From contig NZ_CP027942.1 in NCBI RefSeq assembly GCF_005484985.1, positions 992,001 to 1,056,000 of the forward strand: a stretch of DNA of 64,000 nt, read 5' to 3'. The notes under the pieces were generated by a model that saw nothing but the letters and a program-made list of their open reading frames with translations, was not told the origin of the DNA and did not search any database. Source of the DNA: Agrococcus sp. SGAir0287. GTDB taxonomy: Bacteria > Actinomycetota > Actinomycetes > Actinomycetales > Microbacteriaceae. The translations under genes were made by a program, and so were the position numbers. The first letter of the stretch is position 1. Each line of letters begins with the position of its first letter. Below are positions 31,377-40,888 of this stretch, one piece after another.

Positions 31377-32119
31377 GACAGCGTCTCCTCTCCGAGCTCG
31401 TGCACGCCGACGAGCTGCAGGAACCGCTGCTGCAGCGTCGTCCCCGCGCGCACCTCGTCGAGCGTGCCGTCGGCGAGGATGCGGCCCTGCGCGACGATCG
31501 CGACGCGATCGCACAGCGACTCGACGAGCTCCATGACGTGGCTCGAGAGCACGACGGTGCCGCCCGAGCCGACGAAGCCGCGCAGGATCGAGCGGATCGC
31601 CTCGCCCGACACGGGATCGACGGCCTCGAACGGCTCGTCGAGCACGAGCAGGCGCGGCGCGTGGATGAGCGCGCACGCCAGTCCGATCTTCTTCCGCATG
31701 CCCGCCGAGTAGTCGACGACGAGCGTCGAGGCGGCCTCGTCGAGGCCGAGCGCCGAGAGGAGCTCGCCCGCGCGCGCCGTGACGTCGGCCTCCCGCATGC
31801 CGCGCAGCAGCCCCGTGTAGCGCAGGAGCTCGGCGCCCGTGAGGCGGTCGAACATCCGCACGCCGTCGGGGAGCACGCCCATGCGGGCCTTCGCACCCGC
31901 CGGGTCCTGCCAGACGTCGGCACCGAGCACGTGCGCCGTGCCCCCGTCGGGGCGCAGCAGGCCCGTCGCCATCGACAACGTCGTCGTCTTGCCGGCGCCG
32001 TTGGGGCCGAGGAGGCCGAGCATCGAGCCGGCGGGCACGTCGAGCGAGAGCGCCTCGACGGCCACCTTCTGCCCGAATCGCTTGTGCAGGGATCGCAGGG
32101 ACAGCACGGGATCGGTCAT
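31358..32119 (-). CDS. ABC exporter ATP-binding subunit
   Basis: 253 residues, one ABC ATPase domain: Walker A LLGPNGAGKTTT, signature in the form VVDYSAGMRKK, Walker B LLVLDEPFEAVD, H-loop VVLSSHVMELVE. The signature YSAGMRKK (instead of LSGGQ) is typical of the DrrA/CcmA/YhaQ-like exporter group. It starts at ATG 32119 and partners the membrane subunit that follows. It is separated from dapD by 74 bases. Confidence 0.9.
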   Translation of the reverse strand: MTDPVLSLRSLHKRFGQKVAVEALSLDVPAGSMLGLLGPNGAGKTTTLSMATGLLRPDGGTAHVLGADVWQDPAGAKARMGVLPDGVRMFDRLTGAELLRYTGLLRGMREADVTARAGELLSALGLDEAASTLVVDYSAGMRKKIGLACALIHAPRLLVLDEPFEAVDPVSGEAIRSILRGFVGSGGTVVLSSHVMELVESLCDRVAIVAQGRILADGTLDEVRAGTTLQQRFLQLVGVHELGEETLSWLRSS

Positions 32120-32193
32120 GCATCCATCCCACCAGGCGCACCCTGGGCGGGGCATCCACCCGTGGGGGGACGCCGCGCGGGGGAGCCCGGCGC

Positions 32194-33117
32194 CTAGTGC
32201 AGCGCGGCGTTCAGCGCGACGCCCGCGCCCGTGCGCGGCAGCGCCTCGACGGCGCCGGACACGGAGTTGCGGCGGAAGAGCAGCCCCGCGACGCCCGAGA
32301 GGCGCTCGGCCTTCACCTGCTCGCCGCCGGGCAGCACCGTCACCTTCGTGCCGGCGGTGACGTAGAGGCCGGCCTCGACGATCGAGTCGTCGCCGATCGA
32401 GATGCCGACGCCCGCGTTGGCGCCGAGGAGCACGCGCTCGCCGATGGTGACGCGCTCGGTGCCGCCGCCGGAGAGCGTGCCCATGATCGAGGCTCCACCG
32501 CCCACGTCCGAGCCGTCGCCGACGACGACGCCCTGCGAGATGCGGCCCTCGACCATCGATGCGCCGAGCGTGCCGGCGTTGTAGTTCACGAAGCCCTCGT
32601 GCATGACGACGGTGCCCGGGGCCAGGTGCGCGCCGAGGCGCACGCGCGACGCATCGCCGATGCGCACGCCCTCGGGCAGCACGTAGTCGGTCATGCGGGG
32701 GAAGCGGTCGACGAGCTGCACCTGGATGCCGGCGGCGCGCAGCGCGGGCTGGTGCGCACGCGCGTGCTCGGGCGTCGTGGGGCCGTGCGTCGTCCACGCG
32801 ACGACCGGCAGCAGGCCGAAGACGCCGTCGAGCGCGATCGTGTTCGGCTGCACGAGGCGGTGGCTCAGCAGGTGGAGGCGCAGGTGCACGTCGAGCGCGT
32901 CGGCGGGCGCGGCGTCGAGGTCGATCTCGATCGTCACGACGCGGCGCTCGACGCCGAGCGCCGGCACGGGACCGGCGTGCGCGTCGAGGGACCGCGCGGC
33001 CAGCCATCGGGCGTCGCCCTCTGGCGCCGGTCCGAGCGCCGGGGCGGGGAACCAGGCGTCGAGCGGCTGGTCCCTGGAGAACGTCGCGAGGGCGTGTCCG
33101 TGGGCGAGGCGCGTCAT
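32194..33117 (-). CDS. dapD: Tetrahydrodipicolinate N-succinyltransferase
   Basis: 307 residues. The C-terminal half is a left-handed beta-helix of hexapeptide repeats (from [20 protein letters not shown] through [25 protein letters not shown]), with [21 protein letters not shown] typical of actinobacterial DapD. It succinylates tetrahydrodipicolinate, the step before DapC and DapE. The ATG at 33117 is supported by TAGGCT (rc of 33125-33130) 7 bases upstream, implying a leaderless mRNA. The promoter overlaps that of divergent dapE. Confidence 0.95.
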   Translation of the reverse strand: MTRLAHGHALATFSRDQPLDAWFPAPALGPAPEGDARWLAARSLDAHAGPVPALGVERRVVTIEIDLDAAPADALDVHLRLHLLSHRLVQPNTIALDGVFGLLPVVAWTTHGPTTPEHARAHQPALRAAGIQVQLVDRFPRMTDYVLPEGVRIGDASRVRLGAHLAPGTVVMHEGFVNYNAGTLGASMVEGRISQGVVVGDGSDVGGGASIMGTLSGGGTERVTIGERVLLGANAGVGISIGDDSIVEAGLYVTAGTKVTVLPGGEQVKAERLSGVAGLLFRRNSVSGAVEALPRTGAGVALNAALH

Positions 33118-33141
33118 GCCCTCCAGCCTAGGCTGGGAGCC
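33118..33141. promoter_or_regulatory. Overlapping divergent leaderless promoters of dapD and dapE
   Basis: The palindrome AGCCTAGGCT (33125-33134) reads TAGGCT on both strands. On the plus strand the hexamer 33129-33134 is 7 bases before the dapE ATG (33142). On the minus strand the hexamer 33130-33125 is 7 bases before the dapD ATG (33117). The two -10 elements share the central TA, so RNA polymerase could not sit on both at once. Only 24 bases separate the two start codons. Confidence 0.65.
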
Positions 33142-34224
33142 ATGGCTGCCCCGACGCTCGACCTGACCGCACCCGCCGTGGACCTCACACGGCAGCTGCT
33201 CGACATCCCCTCGGTCTCCGACGACGAGGGACCGCTCGCCGACGCCATCGAGGCGGCGCTGCAGGGCGTGACGCACCTGCAGGTGACGCGCGTGGGCGAC
33301 ACGGTCGTCGCCCGCACCGACCTCGGTCGCGACCGCCGCGTCGTCATCGCCGGCCACATCGACACCGTGCCGATCAACGGCAACGTGCCCTCGCGCCTCG
33401 AGTCGCTCGGCGGCGTCGAGTACCTGTGGGGCCGCGGCGCGGTGGACATGAAGGCCGGCGTCGCCGTGCAGCTGCTGCTCGCGGTGCAGCTCGCCGAGCC
33501 GATCGTGGACGTGACGTGGATCTGGTACGACCACGAGGAGGTGGGCGAGGAGCAGAACGGCCTGCGCCGCCTCGCCGCCGAGCGGCCGGATCTCATGGCG
33601 GGCGACTTCGCGATCCTCGGGGAGCCGTCGAACGGCCACATCGAGGGAGGCTGCAACGGCACGCTCCGCGTCGAGGTGCGCACGCGCGGCGTCCGCGCGC
33701 ACTCCGCGCGCTCGTGGGTGGGCCACAACGCCATCCACGATGCGGCGCAGGTGCTGCAGACGCTGCAGGACTACCGCGCGCGCGACGTCGAGGTCGAGGG
33801 CCTCGTCTACCGCGAGGGCCTCAACGCCGTCGGCATCGTCGGCGGCGTCGCCGGCAACGTCATCCCCGACGAGTGCCGCGTGCAGGTGAACTACCGCTTC
33901 GCGCCCTCGCGGACCGTCGACGAGGCGATCGAGCACGTCACGGAGCTCTTCGAGGGCTTCGACGTGGAGGTGCAGGATGCCGCCGCGGGCGCGCGCCCCG
34001 GGCTCGACGCACCCCTCGCGCGCGAGTTCGTCGAGGCCGTCGGCGTCGAGCCGCGTCCGAAGTACGGCTGGACCGACGTGGCCCGCTTCTGGAGCCTCGG
34101 CATCCCCGCCGTCAACTACGGCCCCGGCGACCCCCTCAAGGCGCACGCCGACGACGAGCGCGTGGAGCTGCAGCAGATCGTCGACGTCGAGCGCGGCCTG
34201 CGGGCCTGGCTCACCGGCGCCTGA
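33142..34224 (+). CDS. dapE: Succinyl-diaminopimelate desuccinylase
   Basis: 360 residues, M20 metallopeptidase family. Metal-site residues are visible: His72 in IAGHIDTVP, Asp102 in [11 protein letters not shown] and the Glu pair 132-133 in [12 protein letters not shown], plus a dimerisation (lid) domain beginning around [20 protein letters not shown]. It removes succinate from N-succinyl-LL-DAP. The ATG at 33142 is backed by TAGGCT 7 bases upstream. It is followed after 15 bases by a membrane glycosyltransferase gene. Confidence 0.95.
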   Translation: MAAPTLDLTAPAVDLTRQLLDIPSVSDDEGPLADAIEAALQGVTHLQVTRVGDTVVARTDLGRDRRVVIAGHIDTVPINGNVPSRLESLGGVEYLWGRGAVDMKAGVAVQLLLAVQLAEPIVDVTWIWYDHEEVGEEQNGLRRLAAERPDLMAGDFAILGEPSNGHIEGGCNGTLRVEVRTRGVRAHSARSWVGHNAIHDAAQVLQTLQDYRARDVEVEGLVYREGLNAVGIVGGVAGNVIPDECRVQVNYRFAPSRTVDEAIEHVTELFEGFDVEVQDAAAGARPGLDAPLAREFVEAVGVEPRPKYGWTDVARFWSLGIPAVNYGPGDPLKAHADDERVELQQIVDVERGLRAWLTGA

Positions 34225-34239
34225 CGCGAGCGCACGCGG

Positions 34240-35403
34240 ATGCGGTGGTGGGCGCGGCTGCCGTGGTGGGGGCGCGCGCTCGCCATCTGGGCCGCGAGCC
34301 GCGTCGTGTCGACGTCGCTGCTCGCCGCGTTCGCCGCCGCGCAGCCCGCGAACGTGTACACGGCGGCGTCACCGTCGCTCGTCGAACTCTCGACGATCTG
34401 GGACGCGCGCTGGTACGAGCACGTCGCGACGCGCGGCTATCCCGACGTCCTGCCGCGCGAGCCCTCGGGTGCGATCGACGACAACGCGTGGGCCTTCATG
34501 CCCGTCTACCCGATGCTCGTGCGGGCGCTCGTGCGCCTCGGGCTCGACTGGCAGGTCGCGGCGCTCGTCATCGCGTGGGCGGCGTCGGCGGTCTTCGCGG
34601 TGCTGGCCTACCGGCTGCTGCGCGAGACGATCCCGCAGCACGCGGCCTTCGCGCTCGCGATCGTGCTCCTCGGACCGGTCGCGCCGCTCCTCCAGGTCGG
34701 CTACGCGGAGTCGCTGCACCTCGCGCTGCTCGCGGGCGCGCTCCTGGCGCTGCGGCATCGGCGGTGGGTGCTGCTCGCCGCACTCGTGCCGCTCATGGCG
34801 CTCACGCGCCCGTCGGGGCTCGCGTTCGCGCTCGCGCTCGGCATCGTCGCCGCGTGGTCGTGGTGGCGGGAGCGCGACGCCTGGCCGCGCCGCGACCTCC
34901 GCATCCTCGTCGCGCTCGCGGCGTGGGCGCTCGCATGGGGGCTCGCGTGGCCCGCCTACGCCGCCGTGCGCACGGGCGAGCCGGGCGCGTACGTCGCGAC
35001 GGAGCTCGGCTGGCGCGCGCCCTACGTCGGCCCGATGGAGCTCGTGCCGGGCACCGGCTGGGTCGCGGGCGCGCAGTGGTGGCTCGGCGGCATGGGGCTC
35101 GGGCTGCTGGCGATCGTCGTCGGCGGGCTCGTGTGGGTGCTCGCACGCCGCGCGACGCGCGAGGCGATGGGCGTCGAGGCGTGGGCGTGGACCGTCGCCT
35201 ACCTCCTCTACCTCCTGGCCGTATGGTTCCCGCAGTCGTCGACGTTCCGCATCCTGCTGCCGGCGTACGGCCTTGCCGCCGTCGTCGCGGTGCTGCCGGG
35301 CCGATGGTGGCGTCCGCTCGCGCTCGTCGCGTGCATCGCAGGGCAGGTCTGGTGGCTCGGGGCGTGCTGGTGGGTCGTGGGGGTCGACTGGACCATCCCG
35401 TAG
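34240..35403 (+). CDS. PIG-V-like integral membrane mannosyltransferase
   Basis: 387 residues with about ten helices. The first luminal loop has [15 protein letters not shown] and [13 protein letters not shown], the two segments that mark GPI mannosyltransferase 2 (PIG-V)-like proteins and their actinobacterial relatives (GT-C fold, polyprenyl-phosphate-mannose donor). Likely substrate: a cell-envelope lipid or glycan; not known. It starts 15 bases after dapE and probably shares its transcript. Confidence 0.75.
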   Translation: MRWWARLPWWGRALAIWAASRVVSTSLLAAFAAAQPANVYTAASPSLVELSTIWDARWYEHVATRGYPDVLPREPSGAIDDNAWAFMPVYPMLVRALVRLGLDWQVAALVIAWAASAVFAVLAYRLLRETIPQHAAFALAIVLLGPVAPLLQVGYAESLHLALLAGALLALRHRRWVLLAALVPLMALTRPSGLAFALALGIVAAWSWWRERDAWPRRDLRILVALAAWALAWGLAWPAYAAVRTGEPGAYVATELGWRAPYVGPMELVPGTGWVAGAQWWLGGMGLGLLAIVVGGLVWVLARRATREAMGVEAWAWTVAYLLYLLAVWFPQSSTFRILLPAYGLAAVVAVLPGRWWRPLALVACIAGQVWWLGACWWVVGVDWTIP

Positions 35404-35528
35404 CGCAGCCGCGGGGTCGTCTCGGGTCACGGTCCGCCATCGATTGCATGACGATCATGTTGCGAACCCAGGGTCCATTCCTGGATGCGTGGGATACTGG
35501 ACGTCTGGGAACGAGAGGGGAACCCCTG

Positions 35529-35702
35529 ATGGCTGCGATGAAGCCTCGCACTGGTGACGGTCCGCTGGAGGCAGTGAGGGAGGGACGGCTCATCGTCGTG
35601 CGCGTCCCCCTCGAAGGCGGCGGTCGCCTCGTCGTGTCCGTGAACGACGCCGAGGCGGCGGAGCTGCACGCTGCGCTGAGCGAGGTCGTCGTCTCGGCGT
35701 GA
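35529..35702 (+). CDS. DUF3117 small protein
   Basis: 57 residues: AAMKPRTGDGPLEAVREGR then VVRVPLEGGGRLVVSVNDAEA, the whole length of the actinobacterial DUF3117 family. Function unknown; the family is very conserved and sits near dapE in many genomes. The ATG follows GAGAGGGG. TGGGATACT around 35491-35499 may contain the -10. A long perfect palindrome ends the transcript. Confidence 0.9.
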   Translation: MAAMKPRTGDGPLEAVREGRLIVVRVPLEGGGRLVVSVNDAEAAELHAALSEVVVSA

Positions 35703-35711
35703 CGCGTCGGA

Positions 35712-35751
35712 CGTGACGAAGGGCGGGCCCGCGGGCCCGCCCTTCGTCATG
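35712..35751. terminator. Bidirectional terminator palindrome
   Basis: A perfect palindrome of 34 bases (35715-35748), extended by three pairs (one G-T) on each side. It lies between DUF3117 (plus) and the O-methyltransferase (minus), so it can end transcripts from both sides. No T-run follows on the plus strand. Confidence 0.8.
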
Positions 35752-35775
35752 CGTGCGTCGGATGCGCGTCGGCGC

Positions 35776-36408
35776 CTACGGCTCCGGCAGCCGCGTGACA
35801 TGCAGGAGGCCGTCGCCCGCGGGGCTCACGGCCATGGCGACGGCGTCGGATGCGCTCAGCTCCTTCAGCAGGGCGCGTGCGTCGGCGACCGCATCGCCGC
35901 GCTGGGCGGGGTCGGCGACCCTGCCGCCGAGCAGCGCGTGCGCGACGAGCACGGTGCCGCCGACGCGCACGAGACGCAGCGCGTGCTCGACGTGCTCGAT
36001 GCGGTCCGCGGGGTCGGCGTCCACGAGCACGACGTCGTAGCTCGCCTCGTTCATGCGCGGCAGCACCTCGCTCGCCGAGCCCGTGATGAGGCGCACCTTC
36101 GCCTGCGCGTAGCCGGCGCGCGTGAAGGCGGCGCGCGCCTGGGCGTGGTGGTCGAGCTCCGTGTCGATCGAGGTGAGGGTCGCCGCGGGCGCCCCGCGCA
36201 GCAGCCAGAGGCCGCTCACGCCCGTGCCCGTGCCGATCTCGAGGATCGCGCCGGCGCCGAGCGTCGCGGTGGTGAGGGCGAGCAGCGCACCGACGGCAGG
36301 CTCGACCGAGACGATGCCGAGCTCGTCGGCCGCGTCGCGCGCGGCGGCGATCACGGCGTCCTCGGGCGCGAGCTCGTCGAGGTACTTCGACGTCAGGGCA
36401 GTCTCCAC
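35776..36408 (-). CDS. SAM-dependent O-methyltransferase (class I, COMT/CCoAMT-like)
   Basis: 210 residues. SAM-binding motif EIGTGTGVSG at residues 57-66, acidic loop SIDTELDHH, and YDVVLVDADPADR as the metal/SAM motif of the PF01596 O-methyltransferase family (Mtb Rv1220c-like). The start is GTG 36408, with GGAGG 8 bases upstream. TAGCCT on the minus strand (rc of 36428-36433) is a likely -10 with a short leader. Substrate unknown. Divergent from tatB. Confidence 0.88.
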   Translation of the reverse strand: METALTSKYLDELAPEDAVIAAARDAADELGIVSVEPAVGALLALTTATLGAGAILEIGTGTGVSGLWLLRGAPAATLTSIDTELDHHAQARAAFTRAGYAQAKVRLITGSASEVLPRMNEASYDVVLVDADPADRIEHVEHALRLVRVGGTVLVAHALLGGRVADPAQRGDAVADARALLKELSASDAVAMAVSPAGDGLLHVTRLPEP

Positions 36409-36516
36409 GGCATCCTCCGCTCCCGAGGCTAGCCGCGCGCCCGGGTCCCGCCGCCGCGCCGCGCCGCGTGGGACGGCGCGGCGGTAGTCTGGAGGTCACG
36501 TCGAGAGGAGAGGATC

Positions 36517-36933
36517 GTGACGTTCCTCGGGCTCACCCTCGACAAGCTCATCGTCATCGGCATCATCGCGGCGATCATCCTCGGCCCCGAGCGCCTGCCG
36601 TCCGCGGCGGAGCGCCTCGCAGGCCTGGTGCGCAGCGTGCGCGACCTCGCGAACGGCGCGAAGGATCGCATGCGCGAGGAGATGGGGCCGGAGTTCGACG
36701 AGGTCGACTGGCGCAAGCTCGATCCCAGGCAGTACGACCCGCGGCGCATCGTGCGCGAGGCGCTGCAGGACGACGCGCCGACCGCGGCCCGCACGGCCAC
36801 GACGCAGGCCTCGACGGCGAGCACCGTCGCGGCGATGGCGGCGGCCGGCCGGTCGTCGAGCCGGCCGCGTCGTGCGGCCGCCGCGCGCGATCCGCTGCCG
36901 CACGGCGCGCCCTTCGACGTCGAGGCGACGTGA
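36517..36933 (+). CDS. tatB: Twin-arginine translocase subunit TatB
   Basis: 138 residues. One N-terminal membrane helix ending in ILGPERLPSAAERLAG (the Glu and Pro after the helix are typical of TatB), then an amphipathic helix and a long, charged, low-complexity tail. TatB recognises twin-arginine signal peptides with TatC. No tatC or tatA is near, as is usual in actinobacteria. The GTG start follows GAGAGGAGAGG. TAGTCT (36484-36489) is a likely -10. Confidence 0.88.
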   Translation: MTFLGLTLDKLIVIGIIAAIILGPERLPSAAERLAGLVRSVRDLANGAKDRMREEMGPEFDEVDWRKLDPRQYDPRRIVREALQDDAPTAARTATTQASTASTVAAMAAAGRSSSRPRRAAAARDPLPHGAPFDVEAT

Positions 36934-37016
36934 CGCCGACGCCCGGCGACCGTCCAGCGGGCATCCACGGGGGTTCGTCGTGACGATGCCTCACCTTCTG
37001 CCGTAGAGTCTGCAGC

Positions 37017-38372
37017 ATGCCGCAGGACCGCATCCCTCGCTCCACGGTCGTGCGCTACTCCGCGGGAGCGCTCGGCACGGGTGGCTTCAGCACGCTCCCC
37101 GGGCTCGTGCTCCTCTACTTCATGACCGACACGCTCGGCATCGCTGCGCTCTGGGCCGGGCTGGTCATCGGCATCGTGCGCGTGTGGGACGTCGTCGCCG
37201 ACCCCGTCATCGGCGCGCTGTCCGACGACGACGACGCGCGCACGGGCTCGCGTCGGCGGTGGATGCTCGTGGGCGGCATCGCCCTGCCGGTGCTGTTCGT
37301 CCTCATGTTCGCGGTGCCCGCCGACCTCCCGCCGCTCGTCGCCGTGCTCTGGGTCGGCATCGCGTACTTCGGCGCGGCGACCGCCTTCAGCGTCTTCCAG
37401 GTGCCGTACATGGCGCTGCCCGCGTCGATCTCGCACGACTACGACGAGCGCACACGACTGCTCACGGCGCGCGTCATCGTGCTGACCATCGCCATCCTCG
37501 CCTTCGGCGGCGGGGGACCGGCGCTGCGCGGCATCGTCGAGGACGCGCACGTCGGCTACCTGCTCATGGGCGTCATCTGCGCCGCCCTCCTCGCGGTCGG
37601 CTGCCTCGTCGCGGTGCGCAGCGCGCCGCGTCACGCGCCGACCGCGCCGCCGCGCCGCTCGATCGCGGCCATCTACCGCGAGACGTGGGACGTGCTGCGG
37701 CACGGCCCGAGCCTGCGCGCGCTCGTCGTGCCGTTCTTCCTGCAGGCGCTCGCGACCGGCCTCATGCTCGCGGGCGGGCAGTACGTCGCGACGTACATCC
37801 TCCAGGACGAGGATGCGATCACCTTCCTGTTCGTCGCGCTCATCGCGCCCGCCATCCTCGCGGCGCCGGGCTGGCAGTGGCTGTCGGCGCGCACGTCGAA
37901 GCGCTTCGCGTTCCAGCTCGCCTCGATCGTCTTCATCGTCGGCGGCGTGCTGCTCGTGCCTGCGCTGCTCGTGCCCGACGCCCTCGTCTACGCGCCCGTC
38001 GCCCTGGCGGGCCTCGGCTACGCCGGGATGCAGTCCCTGCCGATGGCGATGCTGCCCGACGCGATGGCCCACGACCGCAAGCGCACGGGCGTCGACCGCT
38101 CGGGCGTCATCGGCGGCGTCTGGACGGCGATGGAGACGACGGGCTTCGCGCTCGGCGGCCTCGTCATGTCCATCGTCCTCGCCGCCACGGGCTACGTCGC
38201 GAGCCGCGGCGGCGCCGAGCAGCCCGAGAGCGTCGTCGTCGGCATCGCCGTCGCCTTCAGCGTCATCCCCGCGCTCGTCGTGCTCGTGTCGCTCGTGCCG
38301 CTGCGCGGCTACCGCCTCACGCGCGCCGTCGTCGACGCGGAGGTCGCTCCCCGGCAGGAGACCCAGGCATGA
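37017..38372 (+). CDS. MFS transporter, GPH (glycoside-pentoside-hexuronide) type
   Basis: 451 residues with 12 helices. The region VWDVVADPVIGALSDDDDARTGSRRRWML is the cation:sugar symporter (GPH/MelB) signature. The substrate is unclear; the next gene, overlapping by 4 bases, is a PLP decarboxylase, so an amino compound is as possible as a sugar. TAGAGT (37004-37009) ends 7 bases before the ATG, the leaderless arrangement. Confidence 0.85.
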   Translation: MPQDRIPRSTVVRYSAGALGTGGFSTLPGLVLLYFMTDTLGIAALWAGLVIGIVRVWDVVADPVIGALSDDDDARTGSRRRWMLVGGIALPVLFVLMFAVPADLPPLVAVLWVGIAYFGAATAFSVFQVPYMALPASISHDYDERTRLLTARVIVLTIAILAFGGGGPALRGIVEDAHVGYLLMGVICAALLAVGCLVAVRSAPRHAPTAPPRRSIAAIYRETWDVLRHGPSLRALVVPFFLQALATGLMLAGGQYVATYILQDEDAITFLFVALIAPAILAAPGWQWLSARTSKRFAFQLASIVFIVGGVLLVPALLVPDALVYAPVALAGLGYAGMQSLPMAMLPDAMAHDRKRTGVDRSGVIGGVWTAMETTGFALGGLVMSIVLAATGYVASRGGAEQPESVVVGIAVAFSVIPALVVLVSLVPLRGYRLTRAVVDAEVAPRQETQA

Positions 38373-39787
38373 CCTTCGCGATCGAGCCCGACGAGGTGCT
38401 CGCGCGCCTGCGATCCCTGCGCGCGGAGCGCGACGCTCCGACGCGCGGCGGCCGCGTGCTGTCCTACGTCTACGACCCGGGCGTCCCCGAGCTGCACCAC
38501 CTCGTCGAGGAGGCCGCGCTCGAGGTGCTGCACCTCAACGGGCTCGACCCGTTCGTCTACGGCTCCCTCGCCGTCGTCGAGCGCGAGCTCGGCGCCATGA
38601 TGAAGCGACTGCTGCACGGCGACGAGGGCGTGGTCGCGACCTGCACCTCGGGCGGCACGGAGTCGATCATCCTGGCGGTGCTCGCTGCGCGCGAGGCACA
38701 TCCCGGCAGGCGCCGCATCGTCGCGCCGACCACGCGGCACCCGGCGTTCCAGAAGGCCGCGCATCTGCTGGGCATGACGCTCGAGGTCGTGCCGGTGACG
38801 CCGGACGGCGTCGTCGACGTCGACGCGTTCGTCGCGGCGCTCGACGACGACGTCGCCCTGGCGGTCGTGTCGGCGCCGAGCTATCCGCACGGCGTCGTCG
38901 ATCCGATCGAGGCGGTCGCGGCCGCATGCGCCGAGCGCGGCATCGACGTGCACGTCGACGCGTGCTTCGGCGGCATGGTGCTGCCCTTCCTCGACGACGT
39001 GCCGCCGTGGGACCTCGCCGTGCCCGGCGTCACGTCGATCTCGGCCGACCTGCACAAGTACGGCTACGGGCCGAAGGGCGCCTCCGTGCTGCTGCAGCGC
39101 GGCGCCGATCGGCAGCGCGGCATGATGTTCGCCGACGCCGACTGGCCCGGCTACCCCGTCGCGACGTCGACGCTGCTCGGCTCGCGCCAGGCCGCGGGTC
39201 TCGTCGCGGCGTGGGCGGTGCTGCAGTCGCTCGGCACCGAGGGCTTCGGCGTCCTGCAGGCGCGGTGCCGGCGCATCGCCGACGCCATCCGCTCGACCGT
39301 CGAGGGCATCGAGGGTCTGCGCGTCGTGGGCGATCCCGTCGGCGTCGCGCTCGCGATCGCGACCGACGCCGCCTCGGCGTCGCCGGTCGACCCCCTCCGG
39401 CTCGGCGACGCGCTCGTCGCGCGCGGCTTCCTCGCCCAGGCGCAGCCGGGCCTGCGGCAGCACGGCCAGCCCGACCTCCCCTCGACGCTCCACCTCACGG
39501 TGACGCCCGCGCTCGACCAGCACCTCGACGCGCTGCGCGAGGCGCTCGTCGCATGCGCCGAGGAGGTGCGGGGCGTGCCGGCCGCGACGGGCGAGGCCGC
39601 CGCGCCCCTCGCCGCGCTCGAGGGCGTGCCGATCGACTCCGCCACGGCGGGGGCGATCCTCGCGCAGGTCGGCGCGGAGGACCTCGGTGCCGAGCGCGCC
39701 GAGCTCATCGCCGTCATCGAGGCCACGCCGCCGAGCGTCGTCCACCGCCTGCTCGTCGAGCTGCTCGCGCGCGAGCTCGGCGACTGA
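38369..39787 (+). CDS. PLP-dependent decarboxylase/lyase (group II decarboxylase, S1P-lyase-like)
   Basis: 472 residues. PLP lysine Lys230 in ISADLHKYGYGPKGAS, glycine-rich TCTSGGTESIILAV for phosphate binding, HVDACFGGMVLPF for the ring. These features match the sphingosine-1-phosphate lyase/tyrosine decarboxylase group. The last 80 residues form an extra helical tail. Substrate unknown. The ATG overlaps the MFS stop (ATGA), so transporter and enzyme are made together. Confidence 0.82.
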   Translation: MTFAIEPDEVLARLRSLRAERDAPTRGGRVLSYVYDPGVPELHHLVEEAALEVLHLNGLDPFVYGSLAVVERELGAMMKRLLHGDEGVVATCTSGGTESIILAVLAAREAHPGRRRIVAPTTRHPAFQKAAHLLGMTLEVVPVTPDGVVDVDAFVAALDDDVALAVVSAPSYPHGVVDPIEAVAAACAERGIDVHVDACFGGMVLPFLDDVPPWDLAVPGVTSISADLHKYGYGPKGASVLLQRGADRQRGMMFADADWPGYPVATSTLLGSRQAAGLVAAWAVLQSLGTEGFGVLQARCRRIADAIRSTVEGIEGLRVVGDPVGVALAIATDAASASPVDPLRLGDALVARGFLAQAQPGLRQHGQPDLPSTLHLTVTPALDQHLDALREALVACAEEVRGVPAATGEAAAPLAALEGVPIDSATAGAILAQVGAEDLGAERAELIAVIEATPPSVVHRLLVELLARELGD

Positions 39788-39793
39788 GGGCCC

Positions 39794-40888
39794 TCAGCGG
39801 GTCGAGAACGGCAGCGCGCGTCCGGCGAGCCCACGGCCGCCGCGCAGGCGCTCGGCGAGCGCCGCGATCGCGCGCGCGGCGGGGTCGTCGGGATGCGCGA
39901 CGACGACGGGCGTGCCCGCGTCGCCGTCCTGCCGCAGCGCCATCGACAGCGGCACGCTCGCGAGCAGCTCCACCTCGAGCCGCGCCGCAGCCTCCGCGCC
40001 CCCGCCGGCACCGAAGAGCTCGAGCACGCCCCCGTCGGGCTGCACGAGTCCCGCCATGTTCTCGACGACGCCGACGACGCGCTGCCCCGTCTGCCGCGCG
40101 ACCTCCGCGGAGCGCTCGGCGACGTCGGCGGCGGCGCGCTGCGGCGTCGTGACGACGACCACGTCGGCGTGGGGGAGCAGCTGCCCCAGGGAGATCGCGA
40201 CGTCGCCCGTGCCCGGTGGCATGTCGATGAGCAGCACGTCGAGGTCGCCCCACCAGACGTCGGTGAGGAACTGCTGCAGGGTGCGATGCAGCATGGGTCC
40301 GCGCCAGGAGACCGCGCGGTTGCCCTCGACGAGCATGCCGATCGACACGACGTGCACGCCGTGCGCCGTCGGCGGCATCATGAGGTCCCCGACGCGCGTG
40401 GGCGCGTCGTCGACGCCGAGGATGCCGGGGATCGAGTAGCCGTGCACGTCCGCGTCCACGAGGCCGACGCGGAGGCCCGTGCGCGCGAGCGCGACGGCGA
40501 GGTTCGCGGTGAGCGTCGACTTGCCGACGCCGCCCTTGCCGCTCGTGACCGCGACGATGCGCGTGAGCGAGTCGGGGCCGAACGCGATCGTGCGGGCGCC
40601 GCGCAGCCGCTCGACGAGCGCCTGCCGCTCGGAGGGGGTCATGACGCCGACCGCGACCTCGGCGGCGTCGACGCCGTCGACGCCGAGCGTCGCCGCGCGC
40701 ACGTCCGCCTCGATGCGATCGGCGGCGGGGCATCCGACGATCGTGAGCCGCAGGTCCACGTGCGCGACACCGCCGTCGACCGCGACGTCGCCGACCATGT
40801 CGAGCTCCGTGATGGGCCTGCGGATCTCGGGATCCACGACCCGCGCGAGGGCCGCGCGGACGGCATCCGCCGTCGCCGCGTCCGTCAC
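39794..40888 (-). CDS. mrp: Mrp/ApbC-type iron-sulfur carrier ATPase
   Basis: 364 residues: an N-terminal MIP18 (DUF59) domain (1-85) and a C-terminal deviant-Walker P-loop domain with SGKGGVGKST at 116-125 and MPPGTGDVAI. It binds and transfers Fe-S clusters. The C-terminal CxxC found in many members is absent here: the region after VVENM reads AGLVQPDGGVLELFG. The GTG start overlaps the DUF1003 stop by 4 bases. It converges on the PLP enzyme gene 6 bases away. Confidence 0.92.
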   Translation of the reverse strand: MTDAATADAVRAALARVVDPEIRRPITELDMVGDVAVDGGVAHVDLRLTIVGCPAADRIEADVRAATLGVDGVDAAEVAVGVMTPSERQALVERLRGARTIAFGPDSLTRIVAVTSGKGGVGKSTLTANLAVALARTGLRVGLVDADVHGYSIPGILGVDDAPTRVGDLMMPPTAHGVHVVSIGMLVEGNRAVSWRGPMLHRTLQQFLTDVWWGDLDVLLIDMPPGTGDVAISLGQLLPHADVVVVTTPQRAAADVAERSAEVARQTGQRVVGVVENMAGLVQPDGGVLELFGAGGGAEAAARLEVELLASVPLSMALRQDGDAGTPVVVAHPDDPAARAIAALAERLRGGRGLAGRALPFSTR

